Part shown: positions 9,319 to 17,069 of the stretch, in pieces | How the letters are laid out: every line of letters begins with the position of its first letter | How positions within the stretch are numbered: the stretch's first letter is position 1 | Assembly: GCA_002083825.1 (NCBI GenBank) | Contig: DAZV01000049.1 | Location: 81,757-145,756, forward strand | Source: Candidatus Sericytochromatia bacterium S15B-MN24 CBMW_12 | GTDB taxonomy: Bacteria; Cyanobacteriota; Sericytochromatia; S15B-MN24; UBA4093 | Length of the DNA: 64,000 bases | Direction: 5' to 3' | Program-made: the position numbers and the translations under genes | Notes under the pieces: generated by a model | The model's database searches: none | The model's input: the letters and a program-made list of their open reading frames with translations, nothing else | What the model was told of the DNA's origin: nothing

Positions 9319-9923
9319 CTCGAGACTCCTTTCCAGCCGTGCTGAATCAAGCGCTTTCGCAGGAAATCGGGGGGGAAGAGCGTGGCGAAGGTTTCGCGTT
9401 TCACGCCCTCGGGATCGACCAGGTAAGAGTAGAGCGAGTGATCGATGAGCGTCCCATGCGTCGGGGATTGCGCCGTGACGTAGAGGACGCCGAACTGCCC
9501 CGCCACCTCCGCCAGGGCGGGCTCCTCGACCCGCAGGCCGATGAAGGAGGGATCGAAGTAGGGCAGGTACGCGGCAAGCCGGCCGGGCTCGTCGTTCTTC
9601 GGATCGAGCGAGATGAAGATCGGCTGGATCACGGAACGATCGGGACCCAGGTCCGCGAGGGCCTTGGCGATCTCGCCGAGACCGGTCGGACAGGCATCCG
9701 GGCAACCGGTGTAGCCGAAGTAAACCAGCAGCCACTTGCCGCGATAATCCGACAGCCTGACGGTCTTCCCGGTCTGGTCGACCATGGGGATGTCGGCGAG
9801 CGGCTTCGGCAGCTTGAGGTAAACGGAGGCGGCGGCGACCGCGACGGCCAGAATCACGACGGCCAGGGCCAGCAAGCGCCAGAGGCGGGGGTTCTGGGGT
9901 TCGGATTCGGTCGTCTGGGTCAT
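9315..9923 (-). CDS. sco: SCO1/SenC family copper-binding thioredoxin-fold protein
   Basis: About 202 aa: one N-terminal transmembrane helix (LLALAVVILAVAVAAASVYL), then the SCO thioredoxin fold. The CxxxC copper/redox motif is in YFGYTGCPDACPTGL, and the third ligand His is in IDHSLYSYLVDPEG. SCO proteins deliver copper to, or reduce, the CuA centre of cytochrome c oxidase. I preferred the internal ATG at about 9923, preceded by GGAGAG, over a GTG 36 bases upstream. It is coupled to PCu(A)C downstream. Confidence 0.93.
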   Translation of the reverse strand: MTQTTESEPQNPRLWRLLALAVVILAVAVAAASVYLKLPKPLADIPMVDQTGKTVRLSDYRGKWLLVYFGYTGCPDACPTGLGEIAKALADLGPDRSVIQPIFISLDPKNDEPGRLAAYLPYFDPSFIGLRVEEPALAEVAGQFGVLYVTAQSPTHGTLIDHSLYSYLVDPEGVKRETFATLFPPDFLRKRLIQHGWKGVSR

Positions 9924-9974
9924 GACGCTCTCCGCGGGGGGAAGTTCGGGGGAGGACACGCCTCCCCCTATACC

Positions 9975-11249
9975 TTACCGGATCGCGCGGCGATCGATCA
10001 CGGAAACCGTATTATCGGTGAGATTCGAGACGAAGGCCTTGGCCGCGGTGAAGGCCATCTTGTGATGGCCTTTGCCCACCTTGATCACGGCGATCGCCTT
10101 CTGGGTCTCGGCGTCGAGCACCGTCACCGAAGCGTCCCCGTCGCCGCCGACCCAGATCTGCTGCGCGATCTCGTCGTGACCCTCGTGCGTCACGCGGTAG
10201 CCGCTCGCTTCGGCCGGCTTCGCCACGGCGTAGATGTGAACCGGCTTGGAGGGCGAGTCAGCCAGGCCGCGGCCCACCTTGACCATCCCATGAAGCTTTC
10301 GCCCCTCGACGTCGATGACCGCCACCTCGCCCGAGCCGTTGCAGGTGACGTAGGCGAATCGCCCGTCGGCACGCAGCACCATGTCGGTCGGCGTGGATCC
10401 CACCTGGAGGGTCGCCAGCTTCTGCTTGGCGCTCAGGTCGTAGAGCACGACGGTGCTGGAGTTCTTGTTACCGAAGAGCAGGACCGCGCCCCCGTCGGCC
10501 GTGGAGATGCCGACCGGCCCGGGACCGTTGCCTTCCTGGAGGGTGGTCGGCGAGGCGCTTTCCCCGAGCTTGACGAAGGAGACCGCGTTATCCGCGCCGT
10601 TGGGCACGGCGAGGTAACCGCCGCCCACGGCCAGGAAGCCCGCGGTGAAGCTGCTCGCTTCCGGACGGCTGACGGTGAGGGATTCGGTGGCGGCATCCGC
10701 CTCGAAACCGTTGGGCCAGGTGATCTTGATCACGTTGGCATCGGCCGTGGTGCCGACGGCCAGGTAGGCCGTAATGTCGTCGGCCCAGACGAGCTTGGAG
10801 CCAGGCTTCTTGCCCAGGGCGACCGTCGAGACGATCGCGCGGGTTTCGCCCTTGACGACCCTCAGGAGATTGGCCTTGGAATCCATGGTGACGGCGTAGA
10901 GGCCGTCGTGGGTGGCCTGGGCCTGGGTGGGACTGTTGCTGTCCGGGCTGCCGACCTCCAGGGTCTTGACCACGGTCTCGCTCTCGGGATCGATGAGGGA
11001 GATGCTGCCGGACTTGGGGTTGGAGTTGATGATCGTGCCGCCGGCCAGGGCAATGCCGTGGGGGCCGTTGCCCACTGCGATGACCGTTTTCTGATCGAGT
11101 TGCGGGAGGCCTTCATCGGTGGTGGTTGTCTGGTTGGGCGAGCCGACGCAGGCGGCGAGGAGGAGGGAGCTTGCGATCGCCAGCCCCAGAGGGGCCAATC
11201 TCACGGGAGCGAGGCCCCGGAGGGCGGGTCGATGGTTGGTAAGAAACAT
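9975..11249 (-). CDS. YncE-like beta-propeller lipoprotein
   Basis: 424 aa; lipobox LAAC at about residue 34. The body has seven-bladed propeller repeats in the YVTN/YncE style: GNGPHGIALAGG, AQATHDGLYAVTMD, GPVGISTADGGAVLLFG, STPTDMVLRADGRFAYVTCNGSG, and DASVTVLDAETQKAIAVIKVGKGHHKMAFT. The final blades contain several His residues (VTHEGHDE, KGHHKM) that could bind a metal. It lies inside a minus-strand run with an outer-membrane protein, a Cys-rich protein, SCO and PCu(A)C, so a role in copper handling is plausible. AAAGGA stands 9 bases before ATG. Confidence 0.8.
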   Translation of the reverse strand: MFLTNHRPALRGLAPVRLAPLGLAIASSLLLAACVGSPNQTTTTDEGLPQLDQKTVIAVGNGPHGIALAGGTIINSNPKSGSISLIDPESETVVKTLEVGSPDSNSPTQAQATHDGLYAVTMDSKANLLRVVKGETRAIVSTVALGKKPGSKLVWADDITAYLAVGTTADANVIKITWPNGFEADAATESLTVSRPEASSFTAGFLAVGGGYLAVPNGADNAVSFVKLGESASPTTLQEGNGPGPVGISTADGGAVLLFGNKNSSTVVLYDLSAKQKLATLQVGSTPTDMVLRADGRFAYVTCNGSGEVAVIDVEGRKLHGMVKVGRGLADSPSKPVHIYAVAKPAEASGYRVTHEGHDEIAQQIWVGGDGDASVTVLDAETQKAIAVIKVGKGHHKMAFTAAKAFVSNLTDNTVSVIDRRAIR

Positions 11250-11291
11250 GGGATGAAATCCTTTCGAAGGGGCTCGACCGAAATCGGGAGC

Positions 11292-12266
11292 CTAGATGAA
11301 GCGGTAGTAAGCCAGGATGAACGTCTGGTCGGTCATGGCGTTGATCCGGGGTCCAGCACTGGGATCGGCCCCGTAGGCGAGTCTCAACCCTTGGCCCGGA
11401 ATGAAGCGCCATTCCAGGGAAGGCGTGAGCTTGAGCTTGCCGAGTTTGGCCGCGGTGGGCGAGGCGTCGGAAGCGGCCACTTCGCCGTAAAAGGTGGAGG
11501 CTCCCAGCCCTATGAGCCAGGCGGGGTGGAGTTCCCAGTTGGCCTGAAGCTGGCCGAGCAGGGATTGACCGACGTAGAAGGCGGTCGAGACGTTAGCGGC
11601 TGGCTCGGTCAGGGGACGTTGGATGCCCAGGCCGGCGGAAAGCTCGACGGGGCCGACCGCTTTCAGGGCCGAGACGCCCAGTTGAGCGCTCACGATGCCG
11701 CTTCCGGTGAAGCTCGCGGCGTCCCCGGTGGCGTTGCCGGAGGGCAGGATCATGCCTCCCCAGACGGCCAGGGAGGGCCAGAGTTCTTCGCCGCGGTAGG
11801 CCACGTAGGAGGCCTGGAGGCTGAGGTCTCCGATGCCGGCGCCGGCCTGGGAGGTGGGAGTTCCTTCCATGGCGTCGATGGGGAGAACGGCGCCCTGGGC
11901 GGCCCATTGCGCTCCGTCGAGCGTGTTGGCGGACAGGGGGACGAGCAGTCCCAGGGTCCAGTCCGGACTGGGGTAGTAGGTCAGGCCGAAGTTGGCCTGG
12001 TAGGTGTTGAGGCTGCTGCCCTGGGGCTTGGGGATCCAGACGTTGTTCTCGTTGAAGCTGCCGGTGACGTCCCGGAAGCTCATGACGGTCTGATAGAGGA
12101 ACTTGCCCTGGGAGGCGAAGAGGGTGGAGGTGCCGGAGACCGAGGAGATCTCCGAGCCGCTGCCGGGGATGGCGCAACTGCAGTTGCAGGCGAGCGCAGG
12201 ACTAGCCAGGGCTCCCGCCACCAGCATGGTGGCTGCGAGCACCTTGAAACGAATGGCCATGGCCAT
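11292..12266 (-). CDS. Outer-membrane beta-barrel protein with a Cys-rich mature N-terminus
   Basis: 324 aa. The signal peptide (ASPALA) is followed at once by CNCSC, a compact thiol cluster that could bind Cu(I). The remainder alternates amphipathic strands with turns (TYQANFGLTYYPSPDWTLGLLVPLS, GDLSLQASYVAYRG, WELHPAWLIGLGASTFYG) and ends in AYYRFI, a C-terminal aromatic typical of Omp85-inserted barrels. It fits the broad OmpA/phenol-MetA-like porin families. AGGAG lies 6 bases before ATG. It sits between the Cys-rich exported protein and the YncE-like lipoprotein. Confidence 0.75.
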   Translation of the reverse strand: MAMAIRFKVLAATMLVAGALASPALACNCSCAIPGSGSEISSVSGTSTLFASQGKFLYQTVMSFRDVTGSFNENNVWIPKPQGSSLNTYQANFGLTYYPSPDWTLGLLVPLSANTLDGAQWAAQGAVLPIDAMEGTPTSQAGAGIGDLSLQASYVAYRGEELWPSLAVWGGMILPSGNATGDAASFTGSGIVSAQLGVSALKAVGPVELSAGLGIQRPLTEPAANVSTAFYVGQSLLGQLQANWELHPAWLIGLGASTFYGEVAASDASPTAAKLGKLKLTPSLEWRFIPGQGLRLAYGADPSAGPRINAMTDQTFILAYYRFI

Positions 12267-12304
12267 TCTCTCCTTTCAAATTCAGAGGGAACGCGAGAGC
12301 GAGT

Positions 12305-12691
12305 TCAGCTCTGGATTCGAGGAGGGGGCTCGGACGGGGACGGGGATCGGGACGGGACGCTCCGGGGCTCGGCAAAAAGCGATCGGGCTCGGGTCCCGAA
12401 GAGGAGGCTGGCGTCGAGGGCTTGCGCGAGCAGGGCGGGCGGCGGAGGTTCCGGCAACGCGAAATGCGCGATGTCCGGGTGGGTCATGGCGGCTTCTTGC
12501 ACGTGGCAGGCGGGGGCCTCGGGGGCCGCCGCGCTGCAACTCGCCTTGCAACTGCAGAGGGCCGTGCACTCGCATCGCTCGACGGAGCAGGCATTACCCT
12601 GCCCGTCCCCGATACAGGGACGCGGCAAATCTCTCGCTCCCATGAGAAGCAGAGCCAAGGCTATCAGCAGCATATGCATGAAGCGCGTCAT
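12305..12691 (-). CDS. Small exported Cys-rich protein, possible metal scavenger
   Basis: 128 aa. After a signal sequence (MTRFMHMLLIALALLLMGA) come eight Cys within about 45 residues: PCIGDGQGNAC, ERCEC, ALCSC, KASC and APACH, followed by a Pro/Ala stretch (LPEPPPPALLAQAL). Spacing resembles metallothionein-like thiol clusters more than zinc ribbons. It is the first gene of the copper-related minus-strand run. There is no Shine-Dalgarno, and the -10 box ends only 6 bases before ATG, so translation may be leaderless. Family not recognised; copper binding is inference from context. Confidence 0.65.
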   Translation of the reverse strand: MTRFMHMLLIALALLLMGARDLPRPCIGDGQGNACSVERCECTALCSCKASCSAAAPEAPACHVQEAAMTHPDIAHFALPEPPPPALLAQALDASLLFGTRARSLFAEPRSVPSRSPSPSEPPPRIQS

Positions 12692-12697
12692 GGGGCG

Positions 12698-12727
12698 ATC
12701 ATACCGGGCAATCCGATTGCTGTCCAA
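12698..12727 (-). promoter_or_regulatory. Promoter of the copper-handling run
   Basis: Read on the minus strand: -35 TTGGAC (12727-12722), 18-base spacer, -10 TATGAT (12703-12698). Transcription should begin at or next to the A of the ATG at 12691. Confidence 0.55.
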
Positions 12728-12916
12728 TGGGGGGGATGCCGTCAGAGGGGTCATTTCAGGGTTCGGGGGAGAGAGGGGCGGCGAGGATTTTCTCCCTCCG
12801 GGAGGAAAAATGACCCGCGGCTTTCTTCCCGGGCTGATCCCACCTCGCGCCCGGAGGACTAGCATGACCCCGAGGCCGTCAACGGAAACGATCGGAAGCG
12901 CGGACGGGAGGCGAAC

Positions 12917-13981
12917 ATGGGCAGGATCCCCCAGGTGGTCGTCATCACGGGCGCATCGGCAGGCGTAGGACGCGCCACCGCCCGGGCCTTCGCCAAGGAG
13001 GGGGCCAGAATCGGCTTGATCGCCCGTGGGGAAGCCGGACTCGCGGCCGCGAAACGTGAGGTCGAGGAACTCGGCGGTGAGGCCCTCATGCTGAGGGCTG
13101 ACGTCGCCGACTCCGCTCAGGTCGAAGAGGCCGCGCAGGCCGTCGAAGAACGCTTCGGACCGATCGACATCTGGATCAACAATGCCATGACCTCGGTCTT
13201 CTCGCCGATCCACCAGATGGACTCAGCCGAGTTCCGGCGCGTCACGGAAGTGTCCTACCTGGGCTACGTCCATGGCACTCTCGCCGCCCTCAAGCGCATG
13301 CGCGACCGCGACCGCGGAGTGATCGTCCAGGTCGGATCCGCGCTCGCCTACCGCAGCATCCCCTTGCAAGCGGCCTACTGCGCCGCCAAGCATGCCATCA
13401 AGGGCTTCACGGAGTCGCTTTGGTGCGAACTCCTTCACGATCGAAGCAACGTCCACGTCACCATGGTCCAGCTGCCCGCCCTCAACACGCCTCAGTTCAA
13501 CTGGGTGAAGAGCCGCTTGCCACGCAAGGCTCAGCCGGTTCCCCCGATCTTCCAGCCCGAGGTGGCGGCCCAGGCCATTGTCTGGGCCGCCAAACACCGC
13601 CGCAGGGAAGTCTACGTCGGCTTCTCGACCTGGAAGGCCATCATCGGACAGCGAATTCTCCCGCGCGCTCTCGACCGATACCTGGCCCGGAAGGGCTACT
13701 CCAGCCAGCAGTACGATGGCGCCGCCGCCCCCGATAGCCCCTCCAACCTCTGGGAGCCGTTGGATCACCATCACGACCTCGGAGCCCATGGCGACTTCGA
13801 CGAACGGGCCAAGCCCCGCAGCTGGCACTTCGAAGCCACCACCCATCGCAAGGTGCTGGGCCTATTCGGCGCCACCTTCCTGGGTGCCTTCTGGCTCGCC
13901 GGCTATGCGAGCGGCATGGTGGCCCCAGCAAAACCGCATGATCGGGTAGCCTGGGCGCGTAAGCTGACGTACATCCGCTAG
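12917..13981 (+). CDS. Short-chain dehydrogenase/reductase (SDR) with a C-terminal extension
   Basis: 354 aa. The Rossmann start TGASAGVGRATARAFAKEGA binds the dinucleotide; ADVAD, NNAMTSVF and the catalytic S/Y/K set (VGSALAY ... YCAAKHAIKGF) identify a classical SDR. Length exceeds the usual 250 aa by about 100: the tail holds a Trp/His-rich stretch (NLWEPLDHHHDLGAHGDF) and a hydrophobic segment near 310-330 (LGLFGATFLGAFWLAGYASGMV) that may attach it to membrane. GGGAGG precedes ATG. It stands alone, divergent from the copper cluster. Substrate unknown; tailed SDRs of this form often sit with lipid or sugar enzymes, but none is adjacent. Confidence 0.85.
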   Translation: MGRIPQVVVITGASAGVGRATARAFAKEGARIGLIARGEAGLAAAKREVEELGGEALMLRADVADSAQVEEAAQAVEERFGPIDIWINNAMTSVFSPIHQMDSAEFRRVTEVSYLGYVHGTLAALKRMRDRDRGVIVQVGSALAYRSIPLQAAYCAAKHAIKGFTESLWCELLHDRSNVHVTMVQLPALNTPQFNWVKSRLPRKAQPVPPIFQPEVAAQAIVWAAKHRRREVYVGFSTWKAIIGQRILPRALDRYLARKGYSSQQYDGAAAPDSPSNLWEPLDHHHDLGAHGDFDERAKPRSWHFEATTHRKVLGLFGATFLGAFWLAGYASGMVAPAKPHDRVAWARKLTYIR

Positions 13982-14125
13982 CACTGGGGCATCCCAAGCC
14001 CCCCGCCCGAGCCGGATCCGGCTTGGAATCCTTGCCGTGGGCCGGAGTTGCATGGTTCCCCGCCGAGTCTCCACGCGATAGGATCCGCCCCCGCTCGAAC
14101 CCTCGGATTCTCAATTGGCATACGC

Positions 14126-14154
14126 TTGATATAAAGCTTAATTAAGATTATAGT
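14126..14154 (+). promoter_or_regulatory. Sigma-70-type promoter of the respiratory operon
   Basis: TTGATA (14126-14131), a 17-base spacer, and TATAGT (14149-14154). It lies in the only AT-rich patch of the gap, about 50 bases before the Rieske gene. The spacing is ideal and both hexamers match consensus at five of six bases. Confidence 0.75.
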
Positions 14155-14203
14155 CGTAACGATCATCGGACGCTTGCCACCAGAACCTTGAAAAGAGGTC
14201 CCC

Positions 14204-14677
14204 ATGAGGCGCCGCGACATGCTCAAGCGATTGCTCCAGGCTGGAGGCGCCGCCGTGGCGGCAGTTTTGGCAATTCCCGCCCTGGTCCTGTCACTCGCTC
14301 CTCTGCGGGGGCAGCAACGGTCAATTTGGCGCGCGGTCGGGAGCCTGGAAGCCTTTCCGATCGGAGGGGTCCAGAAAGCGGCGGTACCGCTGCCCCATCC
14401 CGACTGGGCCAAGACGATCATCGACCAGGGGGTCTTCGTCTGGCGACCAACCTCAACCGAACTCGTGGTCTACTCGCGTAGCTGCACGGATCTCGGGTGC
14501 CCACTCACCTGGGATCCTGGCGGCGAGGTCTTTCTCTGCCCCTGCCACGGGGGAATCTTCGCCAAGGACGGTGCGCGCATGGCGGGCCCGCCAAAGCAGC
14601 CGATGCATCGCTACCTGACCCGGATCCGCGAGGGCCTGATCGAGATCGACCTCCGCTCCATTCCCCCCGAGGCCTAG
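14204..14677 (+). CDS. qcrA: Rieske iron-sulfur subunit of the quinol:cytochrome c reductase, variant cluster motif
   Basis: 157 aa: a basic N-terminus and one membrane anchor (residues 12-32), then the Rieske fold. Box 2 is canonical, C112-PC-H115-GG. Box 1 reads C94-T-D96-L-G-C99, so the first cluster-ligand His is replaced by Asp. The retained H115 corresponds to the quinol-facing His (bovine H161); the lost one corresponds to bovine H141. Disulfide partners C99 and C114 are kept. It is the first gene of the complex III/IV operon and ends 8 bases before cytochrome b. The fold call is secure; the cluster's actual ligation is open. Confidence 0.9.
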   Translation: MRRRDMLKRLLQAGGAAVAAVLAIPALVLSLAPLRGQQRSIWRAVGSLEAFPIGGVQKAAVPLPHPDWAKTIIDQGVFVWRPTSTELVVYSRSCTDLGCPLTWDPGGEVFLCPCHGGIFAKDGARMAGPPKQPMHRYLTRIREGLIEIDLRSIPPEA

Positions 14678-14685
14678 GAGGCACG

Positions 14686-16104
14686 ATGCCCAACTGGCGG
14701 CAGTGGCTGGCGGACCGCTTCGGCTGGCTCCCCTTCAAACGAGCCTTCCTGGACCGGCGGGTCGGAAAAACCCCCTGGTACTACGGGGACGGCTCGACGC
14801 TCCTCCTGCTCCTGATCGTCCTCGTCTTCACCGGGCCGTTCCTGGCCCTCGGCTATGCCCCAACCCCCGACCAGGCCTACGACAGCATCCAGGCCATCAC
14901 CCAGCAGCCGCTTGGTTGGTTCGTCAGGGCCCTTCACTACTGGGCGGCGGGGCTGATGGTGGTCATGCTCTTCTTCCACCTGCTCCGCCAGATCCTGGTC
15001 GGAGGTTACAAGTTCCCGCGCGAGGGGACATGGTTCATCGGGGTCCTGATGTTCTTCCTGGTCCTGACCATGTCGCTTCTGGGCTACACCCTGCGCTGGG
15101 ACGAACGCGCCATCTACGGCATCAAGGTCGTCGTCTTCCACTTCGCCCGGGTTCCCTTCATCGGAGACAGCCTGGCCCTTTTCGTGCAGGGAGGCCGAGA
15201 TCTCGGTTTGCTCACCCTAACCCGGTTCTATGCAGCTCACGTCGCCTTCGGCCCGCTCTTGCTGCTCGGACTTGCCGGCTTTCACCTCTACCTGGTGGTC
15301 GTTCATGGGGTCACGAGCAGGCCGGAGCAAGATCGCCCCATTCACACGGTCGAAGAACAAAGGCGCATCCACGAGGAGATCAAGCAACACCCCGACGAAA
15401 GCGAGCCCTTCTTCCCGGACACCATGGCCAAATCGGCCGCCATGGCCCTCACGGTCTTCGGCATCGTCGTCGCCTCGGCGCTCATCCTGCGAAACCCGCC
15501 CCTCTACCCCGAGGCCAACCTCGTCATGGCGTCCCAGCCCGCCGAGGAGTGGTGGTGGGGCTGGTACAGCGCGCTCATCGCGCTCATGCCCCCCCCGCTC
15601 GCCTCGTGGTTCCTGTGGCTCTTTCCGATCGTGCTCTTCGTCGTTCTCGTTTCCTTGCCCTTCGTGGATCGCGGTCCCTATCGAGGCTACAGGAAGCGTC
15701 CGGTGGCGACGGCGGTCGTGGTGATCGTGACGATTACCCTCGTCTCCCTCACGGCCTTCAGGCGAATCTCGCCCTGGGGCGGCTGGCCGGACCCGACCCC
15801 GCCCGCCATCCCCGCGGGAATCGTGCTGGCCCCCGAGGTGGAGCAGGGACGAAAGCTGTTCGCCCGCCACGGCTGCACGAGTTGCCACCGGATCGCCGGT
15901 GCGGGACCGCCCAGGGTGGGGAGCGACCTGGCGCGTCTGGGGCCTCGCTATTCGCCCCAGGAGCTGCGCCATTACATCTTGCAGCCGCCTGCCGGCGTGC
16001 CCATGCCGGCGTACGAGGGCCGCGTCCCGCCGGCGGACCTGGATCGAATCGTCGCCTTCGTCTTGGTGGCTCAAACCTTCCCCCGCTCGCTGGAGGGACC
16101 ATGA
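14686..16104 (+). CDS. qcrB: Fused cytochrome b6 / subunit IV / cytochrome c
   Basis: 472 aa. Residues 1-215 form a cytochrome b6-type core with heme ligands H84/H98 and H185/H200. The 15-residue step in the second pair is the b6f-type spacing (14 in bc1). Residues about 255-365 correspond to subunit IV, but the PEWY motif of the quinol-oxidation site is altered to AEEWWWGWY (286-294). The C-terminus carries a cytochrome c domain, C397-TSC-H401. The electron path from quinol to c-type heme is thus on one chain plus the Rieske protein, with no separate cytochrome c1 or f. The ATG follows TAGGAGG. The stop overlaps coxB as ATGA. Confidence 0.93.
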   Translation: MPNWRQWLADRFGWLPFKRAFLDRRVGKTPWYYGDGSTLLLLLIVLVFTGPFLALGYAPTPDQAYDSIQAITQQPLGWFVRALHYWAAGLMVVMLFFHLLRQILVGGYKFPREGTWFIGVLMFFLVLTMSLLGYTLRWDERAIYGIKVVVFHFARVPFIGDSLALFVQGGRDLGLLTLTRFYAAHVAFGPLLLLGLAGFHLYLVVVHGVTSRPEQDRPIHTVEEQRRIHEEIKQHPDESEPFFPDTMAKSAAMALTVFGIVVASALILRNPPLYPEANLVMASQPAEEWWWGWYSALIALMPPPLASWFLWLFPIVLFVVLVSLPFVDRGPYRGYRKRPVATAVVVIVTITLVSLTAFRRISPWGGWPDPTPPAIPAGIVLAPEVEQGRKLFARHGCTSCHRIAGAGPPRVGSDLARLGPRYSPQELRHYILQPPAGVPMPAYEGRVPPADLDRIVAFVLVAQTFPRSLEGP

Positions 16105-17069
16105 GCCGCTTTCTCACGCTGCTCGTTATTCTGCTCGTGCTCCAGCTGACGGCATGTCTGGGGAGCGATACCCAGTCCATGCTGCACCCGGTCAGCCTGT
16201 CCGCCGAGCGAATCGCCGGACTCTGGTGGTTCATGCTGGCCGTGCTCGGCGGCGTGACCCTGGCGGTCTTCGTCCTGCTTTTCCTGGGCATGCGGCTCCG
16301 GGGCCGCCCGCCGGGCGGAAGCACGGGTTTCGTGGTGGCCGGAGGCATCATCGTCCCCGCCCTCATCCTGGTGATCCTGCTCGTCGTCGCGCTGCGAACC
16401 ACCGTGGCCCTGAAGCCTGCCCCTGGCACGTTCACCATCCAGGTGATCGGGCACCAGTGGTGGTGGGAGGTGCGCTATCCCGAGTGGGGAATCGTCACGG
16501 CCAACGAGATCCACGTTCCCGTCGGCATGGACGTCCGACTCGAGGTCTGGTCGGCGGACGTGATCCACAGCTTCTGGGTACCTCGCCTGCATGGCAAGAT
16601 CGACCTCTTGCCCGACATCGTCAATCCCTTCTCGATCCGGGCGGATCGGCCCGGGGAGTACCGGGGCCAATGCGCCGAGTTCTGCGGCACGCAACATGCC
16701 AAGATGGCCTTCCTCGTGGTGGCCATGCCGCCCGCGGAGTTCGAGGCCTGGGTGGACGAGCGCCGCATGCCCCCCGAGCCGCCCGCCGACCCCGCCTTGA
16801 TCCTGGGTCATGACGCCTTCTTCGAGGCCCAGTGCCATGCCTGCCATGCCATACGCGGCACCGCGGCCGTCGGCAAGGTCGGCCCGGACCTCACTCACCT
16901 GGGAAGCCGACTCACCCTGGGAGCCGGCGAGATCCCCAACACGCTCGGAAACCTGCAAGGCTGGATCGCCAACCCGCAGGCCATCAAGCCGGGCAACCTG
17001 ATGCCGCGGAACTACCTCCCCCCGAAAGACCTGCATGCCATCGCCACCTACCTGGAGAGCCTGAAGTGA
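16101..17069 (+). CDS. coxB: Cytochrome c oxidase subunit II with fused cytochrome c (caa3 type)
   Basis: 322 aa. Lipobox LTAC at residue 19 suggests a lipid anchor in place of a cleaved signal. Two transmembrane helices (about 38-60 and 78-97) precede the cupredoxin domain. All CuA ligands are visible: the helix-proximal HSFW, then C191-AEF-C195-GTQ-H199-AK-M202. A C-terminal heme c domain has C245-HAC-H249 and a distal Met (NLMPRN). This is the caa3 arrangement, accepting electrons directly from cytochrome c or complex III. It overlaps both neighbours by 4 bases (ATGA, GTGA). Confidence 0.96.
   Translation: MSRFLTLLVILLVLQLTACLGSDTQSMLHPVSLSAERIAGLWWFMLAVLGGVTLAVFVLLFLGMRLRGRPPGGSTGFVVAGGIIVPALILVILLVVALRTTVALKPAPGTFTIQVIGHQWWWEVRYPEWGIVTANEIHVPVGMDVRLEVWSADVIHSFWVPRLHGKIDLLPDIVNPFSIRADRPGEYRGQCAEFCGTQHAKMAFLVVAMPPAEFEAWVDERRMPPEPPADPALILGHDAFFEAQCHACHAIRGTAAVGKVGPDLTHLGSRLTLGAGEIPNTLGNLQGWIANPQAIKPGNLMPRNYLPPKDLHAIATYLESLK

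Noticed and set aside
12809-12968. Open frame beginning after GGGAGGAAAA in the SDR upstream gap
   Set aside because: It runs out of frame into the SDR gene and reads as low-complexity Arg/Pro/Ser; no family signal.
9252-12968. 1238-codon open frame on the plus strand
   Set aside because: Antisense to five well-supported minus-strand genes; long GC-rich shadow frames are common here.
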